A stretch of DNA of 64,000 bases from Candidatus Saccharimonadota bacterium (GCA_017514805.1 JAFWIP010000007.1:1-64000), one strand, 5' to 3'; shown: positions 51,949 through 61,378, numbered from the stretch's first letter. The notes: generated from the letters alone by a model not told the origin. Numbers and translations: made by a program.

Positions 51949-51962
51949 CGACAAATCACGAA

Positions 51963-52517
51963 TTAGTGGTTATCGTTACAAGACGTTGAACCGCCTTCTA
52001 AGATATAGAACATAGCATACTGACGAGTACCAGTACCCTTGACTGCAATACCCTCATCGCCACATGTAGCATTCGTATAGACGCGTACTTGGTGATTGGA
52101 AGTTTCCCAACTATCATTGTCGCCGACAACTTCCTTAGTATCAGAAGTGACCGCCTCGTACCATTTCATTGCATAAATAGAACCATCTGGATCCGTAAAT
52201 TCACTTTCACAGCTCTTATACGAACCACTATCATTTGCATCAGTTTCGCAGTTCTTATCAATATATTTCTTTACGAAATTTTTATCAACACCAGCATGCG
52301 CATTCTCAGTTTTACCGAATGGAGACTTACCATTGTTATTTGTCTGATAGTCGTTTGCCGCAGTCAAGAAACGAGAGAGATCGTCCTCGCGCTGCGTGTT
52401 ACGTTGCGAACGCTGAAGTGCTGGCAACGCAATAAAGACCATCAAGAAGATAAGACCTGCAATCGCAAGCACTAAGACCACCTCGATGATCGTAAAGCCT
52501 TTTTTATTTTTTGTCAT
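51963..52517 (-). CDS. Type IV pilin (prepilin)
   Basis: 184 residues. The class III leader MTKNKKG is followed by FTIIEVVLVLAIAGLIFLM with the conserved Glu at +5 after the cleaved Gly, then a long N-terminal helix and a globular domain. Two Cys pairs late in the protein (NCE...KSCE, TCGDEG...SCNDNH) can form disulfides. GGAG precedes the ATG. A separate strong promoter (52615-52643) lies between it and pilC with a leader of about 90 nt holding a CAGGGGGAACTG hairpin, fitting a highly made structural subunit. Confidence 0.92.
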   Translation of the reverse strand: MTKNKKGFTIIEVVLVLAIAGLIFLMVFIALPALQRSQRNTQREDDLSRFLTAANDYQTNNNGKSPFGKTENAHAGVDKNFVKKYIDKNCETDANDSGSYKSCESEFTDPDGSIYAMKWYEAVTSDTKEVVGDNDSWETSNHQVRVYTNATCGDEGIAVKGTGTRQYAMFYILEGGSTSCNDNH

Positions 52518-52614
52518 TATTTTTCTCCTTTATTTTTATTTTTGCGGTCGTAATTCCAACCACACTCTTTCAGTTCCCCCTGAAACTACGAGTCGCAAAA
52601 TTGGACTTACCAAA

Positions 52615-52643
52615 AATATAACTAAACATAAACGTTTTGTCAA
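52615..52643 (-). promoter_or_regulatory. Pilin promoter
   Basis: Minus-strand TTGACA (52643-52638), a 17 nt spacer and TATATT (52620-52615). The start is near 52608. Confidence 0.8.
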
Positions 52644-52647
52644 GCAC

Positions 52648-53847
52648 CTAGGCAATCGTATTCACGAGCGCGTAGATCGGGAATAGAATACCGCCAACCA
52701 AACCACCCGCCATAATCGCAAGAAGGATCATCATTACCGGCTCAATCGCCGAAGAAATCTGCTCAACCTTGTTGTCGAGGTCATCTTCAAATACCTGCGC
52801 TGCTTTGCCAAGCATCTCGTCCATCTTACCAGATTGCTCACCAATCGCCGCCATCTGATGAACTAGCGGTAGAATATATTGATGATCCTTGAGCGCTTCA
52901 GACATTGGCTTACCACCTTGGACCTTTTCCATCGCATCCTTAACTTCATCAATCACGACCACGTTATTTGTCGCATCGCCAGCAATCTGCATTGTATCAA
53001 GCACCGCCACACCAGTTGCAAGCAATATCTGCGAAATCCTCGTAAAGCGAGCCATATAGAGCATTCTAAATAAACCATTAAACATTGGTACATTTAATTT
53101 CAAGTTTGCCATCGCTCTCGTGCCCTGCTCAGTCTTGCGATACTGATTAAAGCCGACCACGAGACCAGCAACAATTAAAATTGCTAACCACCAGAAATTG
53201 AGAATAAAGTTCTTAATACCTACGAAGATCACCGTAAGCGTCGGCAATTCTTGGCCGAGATCAGCATAAAGACTTTCCACATGCGGCACAACCTCAAGCA
53301 TCATATAGAGGAAGACTACAAAAATGACGACGAGCGTAATAATCGGCATCACCATTGCATTACGAATGCTGCTGAGCATCTTCTCATCTTTTTCTTCCTG
53401 AGTCGCAATACGCTTCAAGCTCTCGTCGAGCGTACCAGAAACTTCACCTGCGCGAATCAAAGAAAGATAAACATTACTAAATACTTCTGGATGCTTACCA
53501 AATGCATCGCCAAGACTACGACCAGCCTCAACATCAGCAAGAATATCCTCAACAACGGCCTTCATTGCCTTATTCGAAGTTTGCTCTGCTACCGTACGAA
53601 GCGCCTGCGCAATCGGAAGACCAGCACCAACGAGTGTCGCAAACTGACGCGTAAAGTTAATACGGTCACGACTGCGAACTTTATTTAATTTGTCCTGAAA
53701 GCTCTGCCCCTCTTCGCGAAGACTTTCTGGCACATAACCGCGGTCCACCAAAAGCTTGCCAGCGATACGCTCGGTCTCAGCCTGAATGGTGCCTTTGATT
53801 ACTTTACCAGTGCCCTGCTCTTTGGCTTTGTAGACAAATCGTTTCAT
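52648..53847 (-). CDS. pilC: Type IV pilus inner-membrane platform protein
   Basis: 399 residues, normal for PilC/GspF. Two copies of the F domain (ARQFATLVGAGLPIAQAL-like in the first half, MARFTRISQILLATGVAVLDTM in the second) surround three helices. PilC anchors the pilus motors and hands subunits to the filament. It overlaps pilT by 4 nt (ATGA). pilB, pilM, N, O and P and the secretin-like genes are absent from the window. Confidence 0.95.
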   Translation of the reverse strand: MKRFVYKAKEQGTGKVIKGTIQAETERIAGKLLVDRGYVPESLREEGQSFQDKLNKVRSRDRINFTRQFATLVGAGLPIAQALRTVAEQTSNKAMKAVVEDILADVEAGRSLGDAFGKHPEVFSNVYLSLIRAGEVSGTLDESLKRIATQEEKDEKMLSSIRNAMVMPIITLVVIFVVFLYMMLEVVPHVESLYADLGQELPTLTVIFVGIKNFILNFWWLAILIVAGLVVGFNQYRKTEQGTRAMANLKLNVPMFNGLFRMLYMARFTRISQILLATGVAVLDTMQIAGDATNNVVVIDEVKDAMEKVQGGKPMSEALKDHQYILPLVHQMAAIGEQSGKMDEMLGKAAQVFEDDLDNKVEQISSAIEPVMMILLAIMAGGLVGGILFPIYALVNTIA

Positions 53848-54998
53848 CCGCGCGATAGCCTCTCAAATTCTTGTAGATCAACTGCATACTCACGTGCGGC
53901 ATCATGCGTAATAACACCAGTCTGGACAAGCTTTACCAAAGTGCGATCCATCGTCTGCATACCCTGGTCTGCACCAGTCTGAATAATCGTATCAAGCTGA
54001 TGTGTCTTACCTTCGCGAATCACCGAACGAACCGCTGGGTTAGCAACCAAAATTTCAGCTGCTACAACGCGACCGCCGCCAATTGCCGGAACGAGACGCT
54101 GCGCACAAATTGCCTGCAAAATATTCGCAAGCTGCGAGCGCACCTGTGGCTGCTGATGTGGCGGAAAAACATCAATCATACGGTCAATCGACTGTGAAGC
54201 AGAGTTCGTATGAAGCGTAGCAAAGACCAAGTGACCAGTCTCAGCAATCGTAATCGCTGCGGAAATAGTCTCGAGATCGCGCATCTCGCCAATAAGAACT
54301 ACATCTGGATCCTCACGGAGCGCGCTACGAAGCGCCGCCGAGAAGGAATAGGTATCATAGTGAACTTCACGCTGAACTACGACTGAACGCTTCGACTTAT
54401 GCGTAAATTCAATCGGATCTTCAATCGTAATAATGTGGGATGATTTTTCGGTATTAATCTTATCGACTAAAGCAGCGAGCGTCGTAGACTTGCCAGAACC
54501 AGTTGGACCAGTCACAAGCACTAAGCCACGCGGAAAATCCGCAAAGCTTGTAACCACTGGTGGCATACCAAGTTCAGCGATTGTCTGGATCTGATTCGGA
54601 ATTAAACGAAATGCCGCCGCGAGATTACCTTTTTCATGAAAAGCATTTACGCGGAAACGACCCAAATCACCAAACGAAAACGAATAGTCAAACTCTTTAT
54701 CCTTCAATAAAATCTGTTTTTGATCTTCTTCTAGTGTCGCAAAAACCAACTTCTCTACCGCCGATTCGTCTAGCGAGTTGTAGCCAGAGACTGGCTGCAA
54801 TGCACCATCAATCCTCAAAATCGGAGGCAAGCCAACCTGTATGTGTAAATCGCTTGCTTTCGTGCGTACACATTCTTCAAGAAGATTTTCGATTCGAATA
54901 TTAGCAGTCTGCGCCGCATTATTATTCGAAGATACACTTGGCGCCGGCGACGGATTAAAACCCTGTGTCGCAGCACCTCCCTGCCCACTTTGTTCCAT
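53844..54998 (-). CDS. pilT: Type IV pilus retraction ATPase
   Basis: 384 residues starting MEQSGQGGAATQ; TATAAT lies exactly six bases upstream, so this start is preferred over the in-frame ATG at 55025. Walker A GPTGSGKSTTL, the Asp box IITIEDPIE, Walker B VVLIGEMRDLETI and the His box FATLHTN are intact, as is the C-terminal AIRNLIRE-type part (AAREYAVDLQEF). PilT powers retraction for twitching and DNA uptake. The first 40 residues are Gly/Ser/Pro-rich. Confidence 0.95.
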   Translation of the reverse strand: MEQSGQGGAATQGFNPSPAPSVSSNNNAAQTANIRIENLLEECVRTKASDLHIQVGLPPILRIDGALQPVSGYNSLDESAVEKLVFATLEEDQKQILLKDKEFDYSFSFGDLGRFRVNAFHEKGNLAAAFRLIPNQIQTIAELGMPPVVTSFADFPRGLVLVTGPTGSGKSTTLAALVDKINTEKSSHIITIEDPIEFTHKSKRSVVVQREVHYDTYSFSAALRSALREDPDVVLIGEMRDLETISAAITIAETGHLVFATLHTNSASQSIDRMIDVFPPHQQPQVRSQLANILQAICAQRLVPAIGGGRVVAAEILVANPAVRSVIREGKTHQLDTIIQTGADQGMQTMDRTLVKLVQTGVITHDAAREYAVDLQEFERLSRG

Positions 54999-55033
54999 AA
55001 CACTATTATACTTAAGCTTTTTCAAAAAAACAA

Positions 55034-55059
55034 CAAAAATTAGGGCTTTCGCCCTAATT
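55034..55059 (-). terminator. Terminator after rpoD
   Basis: Minus-strand AATTAGGGC-GAAA-GCCCTAATTTTTG, just past the rpoD stop. Confidence 0.9.
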
Positions 55060-55061
55060 CT

Positions 55062-56036
55062 CTATTTCAAATATTCGTGAAGCTTCTTTGTGTCTTTATT
55101 CTTGCGCAACTTCGTCAAAGCTTTTGCCTCAATCTGACGAATACGTTCACGCGTAACTGAAAATTCCGCACCCACTTCCTCAAGTGTATGGCTCTTGCCG
55201 CCACCGATGCCGAAACGCATCTTGATAATCTTCTGCTCACGGTCGCTAAGAGTCGAAAGAATCGAAGCAATCTGCTCCTTGAGAAGCTGAGTTGCTGCAG
55301 AATCTTCTGGCGAAACACGATCCTCGTCTTCAATAAAATCGCCAAGCGAAGAATCGTCATCGTCGCCATCGCGACCAACTGACGCATCAAGCGAAGCAAT
55401 ATCCTGCTTAATCTTCATCACATACTCAATCTTCTCCGGCTCCATACCCATTGCCTTTGCAATCTCTTCAGTCGATGGCTCGCGGTTAAATTCCTGCGTT
55501 AAACGGCGCTGCGTACGCAAAACTTTATTAATCGTCTCAACCATATGTACTGGAATACGAATCGTACGTGCCTGATCGGCAATTGCGCGCGTAATCGCCT
55601 GGCGAATCCACCACGTTGCATAAGTCGAAAACTTAAAGCCTTTGTCCGGATCAAACTTCTCAACTGCGCGCAAAAGACCAGTGTTGCCTTCCTGGATTAA
55701 ATCCAAGAAATCCAAACCACGTCCAGAATAACGCTTCGCAATCGAAACCACGAGACGCATATTCGACTCGGCCATTTTATCCTTGGCGCGCTTCTGCTCT
55801 TTTGGCGTACCGTTAATAATTTTTTGTGCTAATTCGTATTCTTCGTCTGCAGAAAGAAGCGGAATTTTACCAATCTCACGCAAATACAATTTAACTGAAT
55901 CGTCCGAAACTTCATCGTAGCTCGCCGATTCCAAATCAATATTTAAATCCTCTTCGGATTCTTCGTCCATGTCGTCGAAACTTGGCTCGTCATTATAGTC
56001 ATTATCGAGCCGCAAATCTCTCTCTTCGTCGTCCAT
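55062..56036 (-). CDS. rpoD: Primary RNA polymerase sigma factor (sigma-70)
   Basis: 324 residues, a short RpoD. An acidic N-terminus replaces region 1.1; region 1.2 begins [16 protein letters not shown], region 2 holds [28 protein letters not shown] and [13 protein letters not shown], region 3 is [13 protein letters not shown], and region 4 has [24 protein letters not shown]. This is the sigma expected to read the TTGACA-17-TATAAT promoters here. GGGG in AAGGGGAAAA precedes the ATG. It follows dnaG as in the classical macromolecular synthesis operon. Confidence 0.97.
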   Translation of the reverse strand: MDDEERDLRLDNDYNDEPSFDDMDEESEEDLNIDLESASYDEVSDDSVKLYLREIGKIPLLSADEEYELAQKIINGTPKEQKRAKDKMAESNMRLVVSIAKRYSGRGLDFLDLIQEGNTGLLRAVEKFDPDKGFKFSTYATWWIRQAITRAIADQARTIRIPVHMVETINKVLRTQRRLTQEFNREPSTEEIAKAMGMEPEKIEYVMKIKQDIASLDASVGRDGDDDDSSLGDFIEDEDRVSPEDSAATQLLKEQIASILSTLSDREQKIIKMRFGIGGGKSHTLEEVGAEFSVTRERIRQIEAKALTKLRKNKDTKKLHEYLK

Positions 56037-56189
56037 TTTTCCCCTTAATTTGCTTAGTTATTTTGTTTTTGGCGTTTTTCTTTTACTACTATTTCGCTTC
56101 TACCTGGTGCGGGGATATATACAAAAACTTACCGCATTCCAGCGCTTTCACAGCACATTTTAACATATAATCCAATAAAGCGATACTTT

Positions 56190-57818
56190 TTAGCGATTTT
56201 TTCGACTTTTCTTATCTAAGGCCTGTAGTTGTCGCATCAATTCATCAACTTTTTCATCATCTTCGGCTTCTTCGGCCACACGAATCGCCTCTGCTAATTC
56301 CTCGCGCTCTTGCTTCATTCGCTCTTGTTCAACTTTTATTAGCAAACTCTGTGCCTCTTTTTCGCGTTCTCCCGCGCCAAGCTCCTTGTATAGTTCATCG
56401 TATATCAACGACAGCTCTGCTTCGTCTACTTCTACCGGGTCAAACCCCTCTAACGCTACTCCGCCAAATTTTAGCAATGCCGCCAAGTTCTTCTCAGCGC
56501 GCGAAATCGCCGACTTCTCGCCCTGAACCGCAACATTCTTGCGCAATTTCTTCTTTGGCGCCGCCACTTTCTTTGCACGAAAGGCCTCTAGCGAAATACC
56601 AAGTCGCTCACTCACCATTCGCTCGTACTTCTCGCGCAAAACCGCATCCTCAATATCCTCAATTAAGCGCTTTGCCTCGGATGCATATTCCGAGAAACCT
56701 TTTTCTGTACGCAGATTAAACCTTATCTCGTACTTCTCTAATAACCACTCTAGTGCCGGACGACAGCTCTGCGTCGCCTTCTGCCATAGCGCCGGATCTT
56801 TCTGAATCAGCTCATCCGCATCTTTGCAACCATGATAATCGTCAATTACTGACAAATATATCCCGAACTTGCTTGCCATGCTAATTGCCCGCTCTGCCGC
56901 CTTCACGCCCGCTTCGTCTCCATCGTATGCGAGACGAATATCATTCGTCATGCGCGCAAAACTCTTCAAATGCATTTCCGTCATTGCCGTACCAGCCGTC
57001 GCCACCGCCTCGCAAACACCGGCCTGATGCGACGAAATTACGTCCATATTCCCCTCAACTACCACTACGAACTCTGAACGCCTAATCGCATCCTTCGCCT
57101 GGCTCAAGCCAAAAATATGTCGGCCTTTATTATACAGTAGAGTTTCTGGCGTGTTGAGATACTTCGGCGAGTTATCATCCTTCTCAATAATACGCGCCGT
57201 AAAACCAATCACGCGCCCGCCCACATCCATCAACGGAACTGTCATTCTGCCCTTAAATAAGTCGCCGCCAAAACGATTCACGAGACCCGCATCTTCAATT
57301 TCCTTCTTCGTAAAACCACGCTTCGTTAGAAAATCAACTAATGCGCGTCCAGATTTTGGCGCATAACCAATCCGAAACTTCTGTACTGTTCCCTTATTCA
57401 AATTTCTCTTATAAAAGACATACTTCATCACGTCCTTATTCTTTGTAAGGCAGTACTGAAAATACTTTGTCGCCAACTCTAATGCCTCATATAGACGCTG
57501 TTTATGCTGAGCCTGCTTTTTATCGTCGCCCGAATAACGCTTCAGTTCTACGCCAGCCTGCTGCGCCAACTTTTCGAGCGCTTCGCGAAAAGTGCAGCCT
57601 TCCATCTCCATTACAAACGTAAAGATGTCGCCACCTTTATTGCTCGAAAAATCATGCCAAATCCCCTTCTCTGGCGAAACCATAAAACTTGGCGTACGAT
57701 CAGTCCCCCAAGGTGAGTGCCCTTTAAAATTTCGACCGGCACGCTTCAACTCGATGTACTGCCCAATTACATCTTCCACCGCCAACCGTGCTCGAATTTC
57801 CTCTTTGGCATCCTCCAT
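56190..57818 (-). CDS. dnaG: DNA primase without zinc ligands
   Basis: 542 residues. The CHC2 zinc domain keeps its fold (FKGHSPWGTDRTPSFMVSPE, IWHDFSSNKGGDIFTF) but the metal ligands CPFH and CFGC are replaced by SPWG and DFSS, so zinc binding should be lost. The core is complete: RFGGDLFKGRMTVPL, the TOPRIM motif VVVEGNMDVISSHQAG and LAYDGDEAGVKAAERA. The C-terminus is helical and Lys/Glu-rich with no clear DnaB-binding signature. DnaG makes replication primers. TATAAT ends six bases before the ATG. Confidence 0.95.
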   Translation of the reverse strand: MEDAKEEIRARLAVEDVIGQYIELKRAGRNFKGHSPWGTDRTPSFMVSPEKGIWHDFSSNKGGDIFTFVMEMEGCTFREALEKLAQQAGVELKRYSGDDKKQAQHKQRLYEALELATKYFQYCLTKNKDVMKYVFYKRNLNKGTVQKFRIGYAPKSGRALVDFLTKRGFTKKEIEDAGLVNRFGGDLFKGRMTVPLMDVGGRVIGFTARIIEKDDNSPKYLNTPETLLYNKGRHIFGLSQAKDAIRRSEFVVVVEGNMDVISSHQAGVCEAVATAGTAMTEMHLKSFARMTNDIRLAYDGDEAGVKAAERAISMASKFGIYLSVIDDYHGCKDADELIQKDPALWQKATQSCRPALEWLLEKYEIRFNLRTEKGFSEYASEAKRLIEDIEDAVLREKYERMVSERLGISLEAFRAKKVAAPKKKLRKNVAVQGEKSAISRAEKNLAALLKFGGVALEGFDPVEVDEAELSLIYDELYKELGAGEREKEAQSLLIKVEQERMKQEREELAEAIRVAEEAEDDEKVDELMRQLQALDKKSRKNR

Positions 57819-57873
57819 GCCACTATTATACCTTAAATGTATTTTTCTATCTCGCTTATGATATAATTGCCTT

Positions 57874-58485
57874 ATGGATAATAAAGCCTACCTAGATCAA
57901 ATCGCCGTCAAAGGCAAAGTCAAATCGGGCCCAATCTTTACCCCGATGCTTATAAAAATAATCGCCGCCGGCGTCGTAGCTTTAATTACTCTTATTATCG
58001 TAGGCGCTGTAATTAGCAGCAGCAACAGCAAGGTCACTCAGACTTACGAACGCGCTTATCTCCGCATCACTAACCTCGCTAACGCAAAAGGTCCTCTCCA
58101 GGTCTACGCCGAGAAGGTCAAAGATTCCAATCTCCGCAGCTATGCGCTCACCTTCTTCTCTTCTCTCAAGACTACCAATGTCAGCCTCAGCGGCATCTCA
58201 AACAATATCGGTATCAAACCTAACGACATCTCCAAAACCGTAAAGGGCGAAGAAGACGCCAATACCGCCGATCTCGAAGCATCATTCAATAATGCGGTTC
58301 TCACTGGCACAATCGACGAAGTTTATGCTTCCAAGTTTTATCAGCAAATATCTCTCCTGCTCGCAATCGAAGCCGAAGCACGTGCTAAAACGACCAATCA
58401 GCAATTCGCATCAGTCCTCGATCAATCAACTAACGACATCGTTATAATTCAGAACCAACTCAACGAATTCAATTCGGGCAAATAA
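57874..58485 (+). CDS. Single-helix membrane protein, unknown
   Basis: 203 residues: basic N-terminus, one helix (about 24-48) and an extracytoplasmic helical domain of about 150 residues (TQTYERAYLRITNLANAKGPL ...). No family recognised. TATAAT ends exactly six bases before the ATG and is divergent from the dnaG promoter, so both genes appear leaderless in a 55 nt intergenic region. A terminator follows. Confidence 0.65.
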   Translation: MDNKAYLDQIAVKGKVKSGPIFTPMLIKIIAAGVVALITLIIVGAVISSSNSKVTQTYERAYLRITNLANAKGPLQVYAEKVKDSNLRSYALTFFSSLKTTNVSLSGISNNIGIKPNDISKTVKGEEDANTADLEASFNNAVLTGTIDEVYASKFYQQISLLLAIEAEARAKTTNQQFASVLDQSTNDIVIIQNQLNEFNSGK

Positions 58486-58487
58486 AA

Positions 58488-58517
58488 ATAACCCCTCGCA
58501 AAAGGGGTTATTTTTTT
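58488..58517 (+). terminator. Terminator between convergent genes
   Basis: AATAACCCCTCGCAAAAGGGGTTATTTTTTT. Confidence 0.85.
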
Positions 58518-58836
58518 ATTCTTCAGTCGGAGCCGACATCTCGTAAGCATGCCGGATTAAATCAAAGATTTCGTCTTCTGCGAGCTGACCGGAGCAAATC
58601 ACTTCAATCCCATTCCGACCCAAAGCTCGACTCTCCATCACGCTCTCGTAGCGCTCCTGCAAGGTCTGACCGAGCTTGCGATCGCAACGTAATTCAATAC
58701 GAAGCGGCTCTTTTCCCTCTTCTACGCAAAGAAAAATCTTTTCCCCGCGCGAGAATATCCGCCAGCCTTCTTTTTTCTGTTCGGCAAGATCCTCAAATCG
58801 CTCTAGATATTTTACGACAGCTTCTTCAGATACCAT
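58516..58836 (-). CDS. MmcQ/YjbR-family protein
   Basis: 106 residues of the MmcQ/YjbR (DUF419) fold: IELRCDRKLGQTLQERYESVM, followed by VICSGQLAEDEIFDLIRHAYE, matches the family's conserved elements. These are small double-wing, DNA-binding-like proteins without a firm biochemical role. It overlaps orn by 25 nt, so the two are coupled. Confidence 0.8.
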   Translation of the reverse strand: MVSEEAVVKYLERFEDLAEQKKEGWRIFSRGEKIFLCVEEGKEPLRIELRCDRKLGQTLQERYESVMESRALGRNGIEVICSGQLAEDEIFDLIRHAYEMSAPTEE

Positions 58837-59348
58837 TTCAACTCCTCAATGCTGCCACGAATATCGTCTAGCGCGCGATGATTCTCGGGCTTCAAAAACT
58901 TCTGATTCAGGGCGTTCTCAAAGTAAACCTTCCACGCCGACACATCAAGCTGACGATAATGTAGGCGCTCGTTTAACTTTGGCCACTCGCGCTCAATGAA
59001 TTTCTGATCCTGATGAATGGAATTACCCGCCAAATATACCACTGCGTCGCCGCAATTTTTCTTGACGAAATCCAACAATTCATTTTCAATTGCCGCCGCC
59101 GCCTTGCCAGAAGCATTCTGCGCGACCAAACCATCATAAGAAGCTTTGTTCTTCTCCCAGAACTCACCAACCATGCGCTCCTTGATGATCTTGTCCGAGA
59201 CCTTTACGACGCCCGTATAGGTCGCCACTTCCTCAAGATCCCAGCCAGTAATTATCGCCGCTACTTCTAGAATACGGTCGTGCACTGGAGACAACCCCGT
59301 CATTTCGAGGTCGACCCAGAGCAGCATAGACTTATCTTTTTTCTTCAT
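58812..59348 (-). CDS. orn: Oligoribonuclease
   Basis: 178 residues of the DEDDh 3'-5' exonuclease family: LLWVDLEMTGLSP (first two acidic residues), AGNSIHQDQKF and HRALDDIRGSIEELKWYL (His and last Asp). Orn degrades di- to pentanucleotides left by other RNases and is normally essential. It starts with TAATG sharing the mscL stop, giving a tight mscL-orn-yjbR operon. No second candidate nano-RNase is seen here. Confidence 0.96.
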   Translation of the reverse strand: MKKKDKSMLLWVDLEMTGLSPVHDRILEVAAIITGWDLEEVATYTGVVKVSDKIIKERMVGEFWEKNKASYDGLVAQNASGKAAAAIENELLDFVKKNCGDAVVYLAGNSIHQDQKFIEREWPKLNERLHYRQLDVSAWKVYFENALNQKFLKPENHRALDDIRGSIEELKWYLKKLS

Positions 59349-59785
59349 TATTTTTTCTTAATATCAAGCTTTAGGAGCTTAATTACGAGATAAACAACAA
59401 GCGCCAAGACCAAGAAGTTAATGAAGTCATTAATAAATGCGCCATAAGCCAAGACTGCATGTTCACCAGCTGGTGTCGTGCCAAGATCAACCGACAAACC
59501 ACGAATACCATCTGCACTGCCGAGTAGGAAGCCGAGTGGTGGCATAATTACGTTATTAATAAGCGAATTAACGAGTGCGCTCGCTGCGGTACCTAAAATC
59601 AAACCTACAGCAAGACCAACCACATTTTGCTCGCGAATAAATTGCATGAAGCCGCTACCGCCGCCCTTAAATTTTTCAAATGCTGCTTTGTTGAGCTCTA
59701 GTGCTTTTGCTTTTGCGTCAACTTTTTTGTCTGCCGCTTTTGCGTCCTTTACTTTTGGCGCAGCTTTTTTTGCTTTTTCTGCCAT
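59348..59785 (-). CDS. mscL: Large-conductance mechanosensitive channel
   Basis: 145 residues. A basic Lys/Ala extension of about 45 residues precedes the MscL core: GFMQFIREQNVVGLAVGLILGTAASALVNSLINNVI (TM1) and INDFINFLVLALVVYLVIKLL (TM2). Five subunits form a tension-gated safety valve that releases solutes during osmotic downshift. GGGAAGA precedes the ATG. It is the first gene of mscL-orn-yjbR. Confidence 0.94.
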   Translation of the reverse strand: MAEKAKKAAPKVKDAKAADKKVDAKAKALELNKAAFEKFKGGGSGFMQFIREQNVVGLAVGLILGTAASALVNSLINNVIMPPLGFLLGSADGIRGLSVDLGTTPAGEHAVLAYGAFINDFINFLVLALVVYLVIKLLKLDIKKK

Positions 59786-59825
59786 ATTCTTCCCTTATTT
59801 AAACTTATTTTTACTATAGCAAACA

Positions 59826-59854
59826 TTGACTTTTTTCGCAATCTGTGCTATAAT
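59826..59854 (+). promoter_or_regulatory. Promoter of 233-residue unknown gene
   Basis: TTGACT (59826-59831), a 17 nt spacer and TATAAT (59849-59854). The leader is about 73 nt and contains a CCCAGGGTAGTATTTTTGCCC segment before GAGGAGGTG. Confidence 0.88.
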
Positions 59855-59932
59855 AACAAAACATACTGAACTGTAAACCCAGGGTAGTATTTTTGCCCTT
59901 TAAAAAGCCATTATCATAGAGGAGGTGATAGC

Positions 59933-60634
59933 ATGGCAGCAAAAGTATATCAATTTCAACCGGCCGGCTTCTCCTTCGAAAGGGATAAGAGCGGCCAATA
60001 TAATCTAATCCCCGGAGAAATCCTCCGAGATTATTACAATAAAGTCGTCCATGGCTCTGAAATTGGACCTTTTATCATTAAGCTCTACTATAATGATGAT
60101 CGACTACCTTTAGTTATAGACGACGGAATCATCGTACCGATGACAGACAAGGAAAAATCCGATCTTCGCCGTTATGGAGGAGAAGCTTTCTCCGACATTC
60201 TACTTTGTCATAACTTCACTATCGAAAAGCTAACTAAGATTAAAAAACGGCTAAGCGATGAAGCCGACAAAGCCAGCAGTGACGCCTCGTTCGTATTACA
60301 CAAAAAGAACGTTTATCAGCGCCACACTGACGAAGGTTACGATGTTATTACTCTAAAAGTAGGAAACGATCGTATTTCTTGTGGCTGGTATGATTGCTAT
60401 CGAACTGATAAACTTGGTCTCGAAATGTCCGCTTTTATGCTCTACGCCCTAGGCTTCGTAAACGCCGAAGACGAAAAACATAAAGAGCTCTGGAAAGTTT
60501 GCCACAATATTTTACCGCACAGTTCCGAGCTAAAGGATATCAGCATCGTCGATCGAATCATATTAGACGGAATGCGGAAACTAATCTTACCCAACCAAAA
60601 ACCGATAGTTTTCGAAAGCGAAACTCTGTGGTAG
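59933..60634 (+). CDS. Hypothetical 233-residue protein
   Basis: Soluble protein of alternating helical and beta segments, starting MAAKVYQFQPAGFSFERD. No signal peptide, membrane helix or familiar motif; HGSEIGPFIIKLYYNDDRLPLVIDDG may be a beta-rich ligand pocket. GAGGAGGTG before the ATG is one of the strongest ribosome sites in the window, and the promoter is near consensus, so expression should be high. A strong terminator follows. Unrecognised. Confidence 0.65.
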   Translation: MAAKVYQFQPAGFSFERDKSGQYNLIPGEILRDYYNKVVHGSEIGPFIIKLYYNDDRLPLVIDDGIIVPMTDKEKSDLRRYGGEAFSDILLCHNFTIEKLTKIKKRLSDEADKASSDASFVLHKKNVYQRHTDEGYDVITLKVGNDRISCGWYDCYRTDKLGLEMSAFMLYALGFVNAEDEKHKELWKVCHNILPHSSELKDISIVDRIILDGMRKLILPNQKPIVFESETLW

Positions 60635-60647
60635 TGACAAAAAATAA

Positions 60648-60679
60648 ACCCCAGCACATTGAAGTGCTGGGGTCATTTT
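60648..60679 (+). terminator. Terminator after 233-residue gene
   Basis: ACCCCAGCAC-loop-GTGCTGGGGTCATTTTG. The convergent gene ends shortly after it. Confidence 0.85.
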
Positions 60680-60697
60680 GTTGAGAAAAATATACAA

Positions 60698-61183
60698 TCA
60701 ATTATTTACAGCTTTTGCCAATTTAGCCGCTGCTGGGTACATTTCCTTAACGAAACCATATTTAGCAAAAATTGAATCAATCTCCTCATCAGTCTTGGCG
60801 CGACAAAGCTCAGGCAGCATTTTTGAATATTTTTCAACGTCAGACGATGCGGTAATAATTCTTCCAAGCTTCTCTAGCTGGTTCGCCTCTTTCTGCTGTT
60901 CTCTCTTCGCAATTCGAAGCAGCTCGTCTGCACAGTCGCCAATGGCCTCAGTTTCTTCGTCCGGATAGCTATCCTTTATAATCTCTTTGCCTCTGCGCTT
61001 GTCTTCCTCTTTGGTGCGAATCTGATAACCACGATTCGTGCTGGTTCTTTGCAGAAGATGATCTGCTCGAACAATCCCGCTCGTTATCTCCTCGCCATCG
61101 CTGCTGGACTCTCCCCCACCCAACAAATAATCGATTCCGTACTGTACTTGGTTAATAGTTTTCTGCTTTTTCTTTTTACTCAT
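60698..61183 (-). CDS. Hypothetical 161-residue protein
   Basis: Basic N-terminus (MSKKKKQKTINQVQYG), a Gly/Ser/Glu-rich linker, a charged helical middle (RGKEIIKDSYPDEETEAIGDCADELLRIAKREQ) and a helical C-terminus. Looks cytosolic. No family recognised. AGGGG precedes the ATG by nine bases. It lies behind a structured leader of about 160 nt and a consensus promoter, an unusual investment for an unknown protein. Confidence 0.65.
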   Translation of the reverse strand: MSKKKKQKTINQVQYGIDYLLGGGESSSDGEEITSGIVRADHLLQRTSTNRGYQIRTKEEDKRRGKEIIKDSYPDEETEAIGDCADELLRIAKREQQKEANQLEKLGRIITASSDVEKYSKMLPELCRAKTDEEIDSIFAKYGFVKEMYPAAAKLAKAVNN

Positions 61184-61343
61184 TTTTTATTTCCCCTTTC
61201 GCCTTCTCGGCAAATATATTTAATCCAGAAGACATAAAAGCGAACTGCCTTCGGATTAGTTTCCGCTCCCCTGTGCCGAAACTAACCCGAAAGTAATGAG
61301 TATTCCCAACAAAATTAAAGTACACTAATAAAAATTAGAACAC
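61184..61343 (-). promoter_or_regulatory. Structured 160 nt leader
   Basis: Predicted 5' leader of the 161-residue gene. It contains a 12 bp hairpin (CGGGTTAGTTTC/GAAACTAATCCG, about 61253-61290) whose stem resembles the AGTTTC/GAAACT pairs of the dispersed repeats at 272 and 19470. No riboswitch family that I know. Confidence 0.55.
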
Positions 61344-61349
61344 CTTATA

Positions 61350-61378
61350 ATTATATCACTCTAAGCCCAAAAAGTCAA
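61350..61378 (-). promoter_or_regulatory. Promoter of 161-residue gene
   Basis: Minus-strand TTGACT (61378-61373), a 17 nt spacer and TATAAT (61355-61350). It lies just after the argS stop. Confidence 0.88.
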
